This document shows, one piece after another, positions 16,404-25,012 of a stretch of 56,214 bases of DNA. Source of the DNA: Candidatus Latescibacterota bacterium (GTDB taxonomy: Bacteria; Krumholzibacteriota; Krumholzibacteriia; Krumholzibacteriales; Krumholzibacteriaceae); NCBI GenBank assembly GCA_019038625.1, contig JAHOYU010000116.1, positions 1-56,214 of the forward strand. Direction: 5' to 3'. Every line of letters begins with the position of its first letter. Position 1 is the stretch's first letter. The notes beneath the pieces were generated by a model, which was given only the letters and a program-made list of their open reading frames with translations, searched no databases and was not told where the DNA came from. The translations under genes were made by a program, and so were the position numbers.

Positions 16404-19400
16404 ATGGACAGGGAAAAAACTGGACTTTCACGACAGATAAGCCGACTTGCTTCATCCAGAAGATGGTCGGCGGCAAGGGGAGCCGCTGCTGTCGTGCTGA
16501 CTTTCCTCATTTCCACCTACACTTTCCTCATCCTGTTATGCCGCGTTCTTTATGGGTGGCGGCACATGCCGTTGGCCGCCTGGGCGGTTTTCTGGACAGG
16601 AGCAGCTGTTGGCGCTGTCCTTGCCGTCATTCAGCTGGTCGGGATGAAGAGGGGAAAGATGCGCATGGCCGAGGAAGTCGGCATGATATCGGGAAAGGGA
16701 AATCTTTTTTCGGCTGCTCTTGAATTCTCGGTGGGAGGACATCGCCTGTCGGGTTACTCGGAATATCTCATGGGAGAGACGATTCGAAGAGCGGTGTCAG
16801 AGATGGAAGGCCTGGATGTGAGGCCGTTGTTCTCAAGCGCTGGCAGGCCTGCGTGGACCCTGTCAGCGGTCGTCCTTTCGATTATCCTGCTCTCCCTGAC
16901 ACTCGTTGACCGCCGGGGCACTTTTCTGGTCATGGAATCCCTGTCGGACCCATTGAAGGGTTTCCGGGATAAGCCAGGCTACAATCTGCAGGCCGAACCA
17001 GGCAATCGGACGATCTTTGCTGGTGATGATCTGACAGTCGGTGCTGTAAAGACAGGGTCGATGGAGGGAGAAGTAAGGATCGGCTGGAGCAGGATAGAGG
17101 GTGTATGGCGGAGCGAGGTGCTGGAAAAGACCGTGGTATCCGAAGGCGGCGGGATGGATACCTACTATTTTACATTCGAGGACATAAGGGATGATTTTGC
17201 TTACAGATTCGAAGCTGGAAGCGAAAAGACCACGGAAAACCTTGTCTCTGTGATACACAGCCCCGTCATAAACAGAGTGGGTGCGATCCTTGACAGCCCG
17301 CCATATACAGAATTGCCTCCAGATACTGTTTCGTCTTTGTCCGGAAGAATAGTTTGCCTTGATGGCACGAAGCTTGAGATCTTCGGCGAAGTTTCGAGGA
17401 TGATCGGGCGTGGAGAGATAGTGTTTTCGTCCGGACGTGTAGTGCCTCTCGAGATGGATGGGAGCAGTTTCAGGGCAGAATTTCATCTCTCCGGGGACGA
17501 TACGATGCGGATAATAGTTGAGGACACGGACGGCCGTAAAAACAAATTTCCCGTTGCATGGCCTCTTGTCTCTCTGGACGACAATATCCCCGCGATAGAT
17601 ATCATATCTCCAGCCGACGAGACCTTGCTTCCCCGGTCGCTTGTTTCGAGGATCACATACAGGGTGGCTGATGATTTTGGAATAATGGCTGTCAGATTGC
17701 GATTCAGAAAAGAAGGCGGAAGTGGGGATTTCGATTCCCGGACTCTGCAGGCCCCGGCGACGATCGTTACCGCACTTGAAGAGGAATACGAATGGAAGAT
17801 GGACGAAAGAGTTGTCTTTCCAGGGGACAGGATCGCGTGGTACCTGGAGGCCGTGGATAATAACCAGGTGACGGGCCCGGGGTACGCCAGGACATCTACG
17901 AGGATCCTGATAGCTCCATCGATCGCGCAGGTATATGCCGAGTCCAGGAAAGAAGAGCAGTATCACAACGACGCGATGGAAGAGATCATCGAAGAGAGCG
18001 AGGAACTCCGTGAAAGGCTCAGGGACCTTGCCGACGATCTCAGGGCTGAAGGGGAAATGGACTGGGACAGACGTCGGGAGAGCACGGAAATACTCGATTC
18101 GCAGATGGACCTTCGAGAGAAAATAAAGGAAATCGTCGAAAGACTGGACAGGAATCTCGAATCGCTCGAGGAGAACAGGATGACTTCCATGGAAGTCGGC
18201 CGCAAGATGGAGGAGATCAGGGACCTTCTCAGCCGGATAGAAGATGAAGAGTTAAAAGACGCGATGGACAGGTTCAGAGAGATGCTGGAGGAGGTATCCT
18301 CAGGCGAGATGATGTCCGGGATGGAGCAGGTGGAGATGGACGCGGAGGATATCGCTGAAAAACTGGACAGGACTATAGAACTTCTACAACAGATCCTGAT
18401 GGAAGAGAAAATGGAAGAGTTGATGCGCAGGATGGAAGAGATGCTCGACGAACAGACCGCGTTGAGTGATTCGACCGAGACGGGAGACCTTGACAAAATG
18501 TCGGAAGCGCAGAATGAACTGAATGAAGAGTACGGAGATTTTGAAGAGTCGATGGAGGAATTCGGCAGGGAAAACGATCAGGATGAGGCCGCGGATGAGA
18601 TCCGTGAGATGATGGAAAACCTTGATTCGGCGGCGGTCGACTCCATGATGGATGCTGCGATGGAGCAGATGAAGGAAGGTGAGAGGAGCGAGGCTTCGGA
18701 GACGCAGAATTGCACCGCAAGTGAGATGTTCTCCCTCTACACCAAGATGGGCCTCTGTCAGAATGCCATGGCGGTTCGGCCGGACGAAGAGGCTGAAAGA
18801 ATAGTGGAGCAGGCGTTGCGGGATCTTCTCGATATTTCCAGACAGAGCGAGGAAGATGCGATCCTCATCCGGGCCGGGAATTCCGGCGTGGAACTCAAAG
18901 AACTTCTTGAGCGACAGATGGTGAGCCGGGATGCTGTGAGAATTGTGACAGGAGATCTGCTCGAAGCGGCACGGAAGAATTCAAGTGTCTCGAACACTGT
19001 TTTTTCCTGCCTGGGAGAGGCGTTGAGGTTGTCCAGCGAGGCGATGAACGCACTTGAGAGCAGGAAGTTCGCCCCGGCCGCATTGTCAGCGAGGGGGGTG
19101 TCTCTCCGCGTGAACCTGGCCGTGATCGAGCTTCTCCGATCGAGTTCTTCTTCAGGAGGGGCTGGAGGCGGCGCGATGAAGAAGATGAGACAGATGCTAC
19201 AGCGCCAGTCCTCAATAGATGAACAACTCAGGCAGATGCTTCAAAAGGGGGGCGGGACACTCTCGATGGAGCAGCGGGCGAAGATGGCGCGGATCGCCGC
19301 CGAGCAGAGAAAGATGCAGGAACTGATCGAACAGATCGCCGAGGAGAGTCGGGGCACAAACGAACTGCTGGGCCGATTGGACGGACTGGGTGATGAGATG

Positions 19401-19718
19401 AATGAGCTGGCTGAAAGACTGGAGCGGGGTGAACTCGACAGGGATACGATCGAAAGGGAGGAGAAGATACTTTCGAGGATGCTGGAATCACAGCGGTCTC
19501 TCAACAGAAGGGATTACAGCAGAAAGAGGATCAGCAGGCCTGGAGAGGACATGGCTCCCTCAGGGGCGGATTTTATCGAGCATGATAGAGATGATGCCGA
19601 GTTGATCCTTGAAAGGATCAGAAGAGCGATGAGGGGACGGGGACCAGCGGAATATGAGGAATTGATCAGGGCATATTTCAAGGCTCTTTCGGGGAAAGTC
19701 AGAGATGAGAAAAAGTAG
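16404..19718 (+). CDS. DUF4175-like membrane protein with long coiled coils
   Basis: 1104 residues. Two N-terminal membrane helices (about 25-50 and 56-80), a third near 152-168, then a beta-rich, probably Ig-like part (190-500) outside the membrane. From about 510 to 770 the chain is almost continuous Glu/Arg/Met heptads (MEEIIEESEELRERLRDL and on), and a second coiled region covers about 860-1090 with a Gly-rich break (SSSSGGAGGGAMKKMRQM). This matches the DUF4175 layout. It is probably a structural or scaffolding protein reaching across the periplasm. It overlaps the next gene by 14 bp. Confidence 0.8.
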   Translation: MDREKTGLSRQISRLASSRRWSAARGAAAVVLTFLISTYTFLILLCRVLYGWRHMPLAAWAVFWTGAAVGAVLAVIQLVGMKRGKMRMAEEVGMISGKGNLFSAALEFSVGGHRLSGYSEYLMGETIRRAVSEMEGLDVRPLFSSAGRPAWTLSAVVLSIILLSLTLVDRRGTFLVMESLSDPLKGFRDKPGYNLQAEPGNRTIFAGDDLTVGAVKTGSMEGEVRIGWSRIEGVWRSEVLEKTVVSEGGGMDTYYFTFEDIRDDFAYRFEAGSEKTTENLVSVIHSPVINRVGAILDSPPYTELPPDTVSSLSGRIVCLDGTKLEIFGEVSRMIGRGEIVFSSGRVVPLEMDGSSFRAEFHLSGDDTMRIIVEDTDGRKNKFPVAWPLVSLDDNIPAIDIISPADETLLPRSLVSRITYRVADDFGIMAVRLRFRKEGGSGDFDSRTLQAPATIVTALEEEYEWKMDERVVFPGDRIAWYLEAVDNNQVTGPGYARTSTRILIAPSIAQVYAESRKEEQYHNDAMEEIIEESEELRERLRDLADDLRAEGEMDWDRRRESTEILDSQMDLREKIKEIVERLDRNLESLEENRMTSMEVGRKMEEIRDLLSRIEDEELKDAMDRFREMLEEVSSGEMMSGMEQVEMDAEDIAEKLDRTIELLQQILMEEKMEELMRRMEEMLDEQTALSDSTETGDLDKMSEAQNELNEEYGDFEESMEEFGRENDQDEAADEIREMMENLDSAAVDSMMDAAMEQMKEGERSEASETQNCTASEMFSLYTKMGLCQNAMAVRPDEEAERIVEQALRDLLDISRQSEEDAILIRAGNSGVELKELLERQMVSRDAVRIVTGDLLEAARKNSSVSNTVFSCLGEALRLSSEAMNALESRKFAPAALSARGVSLRVNLAVIELLRSSSSSGGAGGGAMKKMRQMLQRQSSIDEQLRQMLQKGGGTLSMEQRAKMARIAAEQRKMQELIEQIAEESRGTNELLGRLDGLGDEMNELAERLERGELDRDTIEREEKILSRMLESQRSLNRRDYSRKRISRPGEDMAPSGADFIEHDRDDAELILERIRRAMRGRGPAEYEELIRAYFKALSGKVRDEKK

Positions 19719-21687
19719 ACGGCTGAATACCGGGCAAATCGTCCTTGCGGCTCTGCTTTCCGTTGCCGCCATTATCATCCCGGGCAGAGTAGTATGCCAG
19801 TCGGCTGGCCATCAGGCCCGGCAGGAGTCCCTCCAGGAAATCTCGCCCATGGAGATCAACAGGACCCGGTCGACTGTTTTGAATCTGATGAATGTGAAAA
19901 GATACTCCGACGCGATCGTCCTGCTTGAACCTGTATGTGAAAAGTATCCGGAAAGGCACGACCTTACGGAACTCCTGGCGACCTGCTATTTGCGGGCGGG
20001 ACGTGCCGGGGAAGCAAGACTGCTTCTGGATGAGAGGATAGCGAGAGTTCCGGAGCGTCCCGGGTTTATCCGGATCCTGGCCGCAGCTTACCTGGATGCG
20101 GGGATGCGGGAAAAGGCTCTTTCCCTTTGGGAGAGTCTGCTGGGGGAAAACGATATAAACGCATCGAATCATATCCTGGTCTCAAGGATGCAGTGGGAGG
20201 CGGGAATGTTCGGCCTGGCGATAGAGACGCTGGAGAGAGGAACGAGGTTCAGTGAATATTTCGAGCCTTGTGGGAGAGAGAAGCTGAGGCTGGAAAGACT
20301 CCTCGGCAGAAATGGGGCTGCCTTCATGACCGGGTTGAGACTCGCCCGGAAGCTCGAGAATCCCATGAAAGCGAGCAACTCGATCCTGTTCAGTACATTC
20401 AGAGAAGCCGGGATGCCTGACAGCCTGCTCAGTGTGGTCGATTCGCTTTCTGTCGAAAATTCAGTGAACTGGAGGTTCTTCAGGCTGACGGGAGTGCTGC
20501 TCCGTGTGGAACGGGGGGAATTCGAAAGGGCAATAGACTATATCTCGGGTGGTGGAGGGATCGATCTGAGGCCGGACGAACTGTACTATTTTGCTTCGGT
20601 CATATTGAGGAGGAAGGCCGCAAAAGAGGCTGAGGATTACAGACGTATCTATGAGGTTATGCTATCGACATTCATGGAAAAGTTCGGACGTTCGCCGGTA
20701 GTTCCCCAGATGCTGCTTGCCGCGGCCAGCTTTAATCTGGAAAGCGGGGATCTTGCTGAAAAACCGGAAAAAGGAAGGGAACATTACAGACAGGCTCTTG
20801 CTTTTGCCGATTCTGTATTGCGCCATCCGGCAGGCAGGAGTTACAGGGAGAGGGCGACCATCATAAAGGCACAGGTCCTGGTCGACAGGCTCTACCGTCC
20901 CACGGAGGCCCTGGAATCATTGAAGGGGATAGCCCCGCGTGGAAAGCAGGAGAGGGCAAGAGTGGACGAGCTGATGATGAAAGCCTGGCTCGCGTCGGGA
21001 AGATTCGATGAGGCTGACAGCTGGTTCGATGGACTTCTGTCCTCGCCGGATTCAGCAAGAGTGGCTATGGCGTCTTTCGGGCAGGCGATGACTTTTCTCT
21101 ACCGGCAGGAGTGGGAAAAGGCAGCTGGGGCCTTTTCAGCGCTGGCGGAGAAATATGTGTGGAGCACCTGGGCGAACGATGCGCTCGAACAGGCGGTGAC
21201 AATAAAAAAATCAATAATATCAGGGACGGGACCTCTTGCCGCGCTGGTCAAGGCGAAAAGGATGAAAGCGGAAGGGAAGCTGGAGGAGGCGGCTGTCCTG
21301 GCAGAGTCAGTATTCGAGAGTCATCCCGATTCCCCTGCAGCTCCGGAAGCGGTCTGGACAGGGACGGATTGCCTGCTGTTACTGGGAAAGACAGGAGAGG
21401 CTCTTGATCTTCTCGCTGACGCAGTCAGCCGGGCTCCGCTTTCGGGAAGCGCTCCGAGAGCTCTCGAGAAGACCGGATCGATCCTTGAGCCCAGCGATCC
21501 CGCGGCGGCGGCATCGGTTTACAGGAGGCTGATCGAGGATTATCCTCGATATCCGTTTATCGCCAGGGTGAGATCGAGTTATCTTGAACTGGCGGGGGAG
21601 AATGATGGGCCCGCACCAGAAGATGACACGGATAGCGGGAGCCTCGACAGGCAGGATGACGACAGTCAGCCGGAGGAGATGGAATGA
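19705..21687 (+). CDS. Exported TPR-repeat protein
   Basis: 660 residues, ATG overlapping the end of the preceding gene by 14 bp. Signal or anchor segment about 10-30 (IVLAALLSVAAIIIPGRVV). Repeated 34-residue helical hairpins of TPR type run from about residue 50 to 620 (for example ELLATCYLRAGRAGEARLLL and AEGKLEEAAVLAESVFESHP). The tail is acidic (DDTDSGSLDRQDDD). TPR arrays bind other proteins, so with the coiled-coil neighbour it probably forms an envelope complex. Confidence 0.85.
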   Translation: MRKSRRLNTGQIVLAALLSVAAIIIPGRVVCQSAGHQARQESLQEISPMEINRTRSTVLNLMNVKRYSDAIVLLEPVCEKYPERHDLTELLATCYLRAGRAGEARLLLDERIARVPERPGFIRILAAAYLDAGMREKALSLWESLLGENDINASNHILVSRMQWEAGMFGLAIETLERGTRFSEYFEPCGREKLRLERLLGRNGAAFMTGLRLARKLENPMKASNSILFSTFREAGMPDSLLSVVDSLSVENSVNWRFFRLTGVLLRVERGEFERAIDYISGGGGIDLRPDELYYFASVILRRKAAKEAEDYRRIYEVMLSTFMEKFGRSPVVPQMLLAAASFNLESGDLAEKPEKGREHYRQALAFADSVLRHPAGRSYRERATIIKAQVLVDRLYRPTEALESLKGIAPRGKQERARVDELMMKAWLASGRFDEADSWFDGLLSSPDSARVAMASFGQAMTFLYRQEWEKAAGAFSALAEKYVWSTWANDALEQAVTIKKSIISGTGPLAALVKAKRMKAEGKLEEAAVLAESVFESHPDSPAAPEAVWTGTDCLLLLGKTGEALDLLADAVSRAPLSGSAPRALEKTGSILEPSDPAAAASVYRRLIEDYPRYPFIARVRSSYLELAGENDGPAPEDDTDSGSLDRQDDDSQPEEME

Positions 21688-23033
21688 AAAGACCGTATGT
21701 AACAAAGTGGAAAGACTGTGGGGATGTAAAGCCGGGGGCTGGATCGAATGCGCCTGGCACGGTGGCTCCATTCAGGATCTTGATCGTGGTTATTGCCGCG
21801 ATCATACTTGTCTCGGCCGTGTCCGGCAGAGTGTCAGGCGAGACTCTTGTACCCATGGACCTGTCGCAGACTAACCACCTGAAGGCTTATGGGCTGGCCT
21901 GGTACGCCCTTGCCAGGGGAGTAGACGTCAAGTGGCTCCTCAATTACAGGGGTGGTTCATTTCTGATGCCGGACGCGGCTGGCATCGGTCTGGAAGCACA
22001 ACTGCGGAATGTTCTCGTCGAACGTGTCTCGGCTGACGATGTTGCCGGGATATACAGAGAGATAGAAGTCGGCAACATGGAGATCATTCTTCTGGAGAAG
22101 GCTCCCGAGATAGCGATATACGCCCCCCCCAACAAACAGCCGTGGGATGATGCGGTGATGATGGCACTCGAATACGCCGATATTCCTTATGAGACTGTCT
22201 ACGACAAAGAAGTGCTTCTGGGACAGCTGGAGAGATTCGACTGGCTTCATCTTCATCACGAGGACTTTACAGGACAGTACGGGAAGTTCTACGCGGGATA
22301 CAGGAACGCGCAATGGTATATACAGCAGCAGGTACTTTTCGAACGGATAGCGCTGTCGCTGGGTTTCAAGAAGGTGTCGGAAGAAAAGAAAGCCGTTGCC
22401 GAACTCATCAGGGAATATCTGCGGCGAGGAGGGTTCCTTTTCGCCATGTGTTCGGCCTGCGATACAATCGACCTGGCGCTGGCCGCCAGGGGAATCGACA
22501 TCGTTCCGAGGGAGTACGACCGTGACGGGACTACTCCCGGTTGTGCCGGCATGCTCGACTTCGGACGCGCCCTGGCTTTCGAGGGGGTCAGTCTGATAAT
22601 GGATCCGTATGTCTATGAGTTCTCCAACATAGACATGACGCAGGCCGCGGCCGATCGTGGCGAGACCAGCGATTACTTCACTCTTTTCGAATTTTCCGCG
22701 AAATATGACCCTGTTCCCTCTATGCTCGTGCAGAACCATGTCTCGGTCATAAAGGGATTCATGGGACAGACCACCTCTTTCAGAAAAAGCCTCATCAAGA
22801 AGAAGGTCATCATCCTGGGTGAGGTGAGGGGGCGCAACGAGGCACGTTATATTCATGGAAATCTGGGAAAAGGTACATTCACATTCTTCGGCGGACATGA
22901 CCCCGAAGACTACCACCATTTCGTCGGCGACCCTCCTACAGACCTTAATTTATATCCGAATTCGCCGGGCTACAGACTCATTCTGAACAATGTGCTGTTT
23001 CCCGCAGCAAAGAAAAAGGAACAGAAGACATGA
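21684..23033 (+). CDS. Exported amidotransferase-like protein (the Bacteroidetes 'asparagine synthetase B' type)
   Basis: 449 residues, ATGA overlap with the TPR gene. Signal anchor about 30-53. The mature part contains IAIYAPPNKQPWDDAVMMAL, WLHLHHEDFTGQYGKFY, GGFLFAMCSACDTIDLAL and a closing segment FTFFGGHDPEDYHHFVGDPP. Homologues are often labelled asparagine synthetase B, but no ATP-pyrophosphatase domain is present, and the fold looks like a ThuA/class I amidotransferase barrel with MCSAC at the nucleophile elbow. True activity unknown. Last gene of the sigma54-led operon. Confidence 0.72.
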   Translation: MKRPYVTKWKDCGDVKPGAGSNAPGTVAPFRILIVVIAAIILVSAVSGRVSGETLVPMDLSQTNHLKAYGLAWYALARGVDVKWLLNYRGGSFLMPDAAGIGLEAQLRNVLVERVSADDVAGIYREIEVGNMEIILLEKAPEIAIYAPPNKQPWDDAVMMALEYADIPYETVYDKEVLLGQLERFDWLHLHHEDFTGQYGKFYAGYRNAQWYIQQQVLFERIALSLGFKKVSEEKKAVAELIREYLRRGGFLFAMCSACDTIDLALAARGIDIVPREYDRDGTTPGCAGMLDFGRALAFEGVSLIMDPYVYEFSNIDMTQAAADRGETSDYFTLFEFSAKYDPVPSMLVQNHVSVIKGFMGQTTSFRKSLIKKKVIILGEVRGRNEARYIHGNLGKGTFTFFGGHDPEDYHHFVGDPPTDLNLYPNSPGYRLILNNVLFPAAKKKEQKT

Positions 23034-23063
23034 GAGGGATGTGAGGATCCCGCCCATTTTTTC

Positions 23064-23091
23064 TTGACAGCATTTCCCGAACCAGTAATGA
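23064..23091 (+). promoter_or_regulatory. Sigma70-type promoter for the small zinc-ribbon gene
   Basis: TTGACA (23064-23069), 16-bp spacer, TAATGA (23086-23091). The -10 is weak, but the same TTGACA-N16-TAATGA pair recurs at 50743. Start predicted near 23098. Confidence 0.45.
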
Positions 23092-23116
23092 TGAACAAAC
23101 TTAGAGGTAAGGTGTC

Positions 23117-23380
23117 GTGAATTTGGTTGGGATTCAATGTGGAGAGGGAGGTGACTGGTCCGGCGTTGAGGGGTGCAGGACCGGGATTATGCCTGAAATA
23201 TTCACCGGATGTCTGAAGTGTGACAAGGGGTTGCTTCTTCCGCTTTCCGATTATGGCAGGGATGGAGCGCCGATAAAGTACAAGGCGTGGGTCTGTAACA
23301 ATCCAGAGTGTGGATTTAATATCAGAATAGACAACGGAGAGATAAGCTACGGCAAGAAGCTGGCATATTCGAGCAAATAG
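23117..23380 (+). CDS. Small cysteine-rich zinc-ribbon-like protein
   Basis: 87 residues from the GTG at 23117 (TAAGG 5-6 bases upstream and a promoter just before it). An alternative ATG at 23189 gives a 63-residue form starting MPEIFTGCLKCDKG. CLKC and CNNPEC form one zinc ribbon. The rest is polar and ends KLAYSSK. The N-terminal 24 residues carry two further cysteines and look less protein-like, so the shorter form is possible. No function recognised. A strong terminator follows. Confidence 0.6.
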   Translation: MNLVGIQCGEGGDWSGVEGCRTGIMPEIFTGCLKCDKGLLLPLSDYGRDGAPIKYKAWVCNNPECGFNIRIDNGEISYGKKLAYSSK

Positions 23381-23401
23381 GATCTGTTCGCGATTTTTTA
23401 T

Positions 23402-24262
23402 TCAGGATGCGGGCCCGTTATCGGCCCGCATTTTTTTTACCCGTCTTGCGGCTGTCTCGAAACAGGCGATGGCTGTCGCCGCGAGAGCGAGGGAACCCAG
23501 CAACCATATAACGGATGGAGCCGGGTGTGTCCCCTGCCTGATCGATTCCACGGAGGTCGCATTGAGTCTCACCAGAGAGATCAGATTGAACAGCGCGTGG
23601 GAGAGGAAAGGATATAAGATATTTCGGGATCGGTAATAGATGTACCCCATCATGATCCCCATCAAAGTAATGCCCGGAATCATCCTGATATCGAAATGGG
23701 CGCACGCGAAGACAATCCCGGCCAGGACGACCGCCAGCCTGGCGTCCATGTTCCGGTGAAAGACCTTCTGGATGAGTCCTCTGAAAAGCATTTCCTCTCC
23801 AAGAGGAGATATGACGACCGTGCCGACCCCGAGGGCCAGAAGAGGCCATATTCCTTTGGGCTTGATTGAGACAAGAAATTCGATATAATTCTCACTCACG
23901 GGTCTGCCGCGTTCGAACAGATATGTAACCGCATCGATAGGCACTATCGAACCGGCGGAGATCAGGAGTACCAGCATAGCCGTTTTCAGGGTCGGTATGG
24001 TGAAATCGAAGTCCCGTATATATCCGCCACCGAACCTGCCGGCAAGGATGCCCAGCGGAAATATCAATCCGATCAAAGCGGGAATGGATAGTGCCGTGGC
24101 GTAGAACTCCATGTTAAAAATGATCATGGAAAGGGATGTGTACATCAGGTAGCATGAGAAGGCGAACAGAAGAAGGGTGTAGTTGTTCAGCGAGTCGAAG
24201 ACAGATGCCCCGGGTTCCGGGTCTTCTATCGGCCGCTTCGGTTGATGTTCTTCAGGTGTCAT
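23402..24262 (-). CDS. CPBP family intramembrane glutamic endopeptidase (CAAX protease-like)
   Basis: 286 residues from the ATG at 24262. The longer opening from a TTG at 24298 lies across the -35 region. About eight membrane helices. The CPBP/Abi motifs are complete: GEEMLFRG (EExxxR), then FACAHF and SHALFNLIS with the two histidines. Homologues cleave within membranes (type II CAAX prenyl protease relatives, bacteriocin immunity), and the substrate here is unknown. No ribosome site is visible, and the promoter position implies a leaderless mRNA. The last codons lie in a terminator hairpin. Confidence 0.87.
   Translation of the reverse strand: MTPEEHQPKRPIEDPEPGASVFDSLNNYTLLLFAFSCYLMYTSLSMIIFNMEFYATALSIPALIGLIFPLGILAGRFGGGYIRDFDFTIPTLKTAMLVLLISAGSIVPIDAVTYLFERGRPVSENYIEFLVSIKPKGIWPLLALGVGTVVISPLGEEMLFRGLIQKVFHRNMDARLAVVLAGIVFACAHFDIRMIPGITLMGIMMGYIYYRSRNILYPFLSHALFNLISLVRLNATSVESIRQGTHPAPSVIWLLGSLALAATAIACFETAARRVKKMRADNGPAS
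23407..23438 (+). terminator. Intrinsic terminator inside the end of the convergent gene
   Basis: ATGCGGGCC (23407-23415), loop CGTTATC, GGCCCGCAT (23423-23431), then eight T. It terminates the zinc-ribbon transcript, while its hairpin also encodes the last residues of the minus-strand CPBP gene. Confidence 0.9.
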
Positions 24263-24270
24263 GAACACAA

Positions 24271-24298
24271 GATATAACGTGCTCCATGGGAGCGGCAA
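24271..24298 (-). promoter_or_regulatory. Promoter giving a leaderless CPBP mRNA
   Basis: Minus strand TTGCCG (24293-24298), 16-bp spacer, TATATC (24271-24276). Only 8 bases separate the -10 box from the ATG, so transcription would start within 1-3 nt of it. Confidence 0.45.
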
Positions 24299-24312
24299 GG
24301 GGAAAGGCAGCG

Positions 24313-25008
24313 ATGATCAGGCTCATTATTTTCGATCTCGATAACACGCTGACAGATTTTATGAAGATGAAGGAAGACTCGATCAAAGCGGCGATCAAGG
24401 CGATGATCGATACAGGGCTGGATTTTCCGCCCGACCAGATCCGCGACGAGATCTTCAGTATTTATGACGAGGAAGGTATAGAGCATCAGAAGGTATTCAA
24501 CAAGCTTCTCGAAAAGCTTGTAGGAAATGTAGACTATCGTATGCTCGCTGCGGGAATAGTAGCCTACAGAAAAGCGAGAGAGGCTGCCCTCGTACTCTAT
24601 CCCCACGTACACAGGACATTGCTGGCCCTGATCAAGAAAGGCCTGAAGCTGGCTGTTATTTCCGATGCGCCCAGGCAGGAGGCGTGGATGCGCCTGTGCT
24701 ATCTTCAGCTTCAGCATATTTTCGAGGTTGTGGTCGCCTTCGAGGATTCCGGTGAACACAAGCCGAGTCCGGTGCCGTTCAGGATGGTCCTCGACAGATT
24801 GAAGATAGAACCTCACGAAGCACTCATGGTGGGCGACTGGCCAGAAAGAGATATTGTAGGCGCTTCAGAGCTTGGTATAAAGACCGTATTCGCCAGATAT
24901 GGGGATACCTTCGGTACGAAGGCATCAGGGGCGGATTATGATATCGACGATATATTCAGGCTGACAGAGATCGTAGATGAGTTGAACGACCTTCAGGCGA
25001 AAGGATAG
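24313..25008 (+). CDS. HAD-superfamily hydrolase
   Basis: 231 residues, ATG at 24313 with AAAGG 6 bases upstream (the opening at 24286 lacks one). HAD motifs: FDLDNTLTD (residues 6-14, nucleophile and acid Asp), ISDAP (motif II Ser), KPSP (motif III Lys), GDWPERD (motif IV). A helical cap lies between motif I and II. It is close to phosphoglycolate/beta-phosphoglucomutase-type phosphatases, and the substrate cannot be told. It is followed 4 bp later by nnr. Confidence 0.88.
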   Translation: MIRLIIFDLDNTLTDFMKMKEDSIKAAIKAMIDTGLDFPPDQIRDEIFSIYDEEGIEHQKVFNKLLEKLVGNVDYRMLAAGIVAYRKAREAALVLYPHVHRTLLALIKKGLKLAVISDAPRQEAWMRLCYLQLQHIFEVVVAFEDSGEHKPSPVPFRMVLDRLKIEPHEALMVGDWPERDIVGASELGIKTVFARYGDTFGTKASGADYDIDDIFRLTEIVDELNDLQAKG

Positions 25009-25012
25009 CCGT

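Noticed and set aside
16863-17966. 367-codon minus-strand open frame inside the DUF4175-like gene
   Set aside because: No recognisable domain or ribosome site, and it lies wholly within a well-supported gene on the other strand.
21957-22919. 320-codon minus-strand open frame
   Set aside because: Shadow of the amidotransferase-like gene; its codons follow that gene's third-position pattern.
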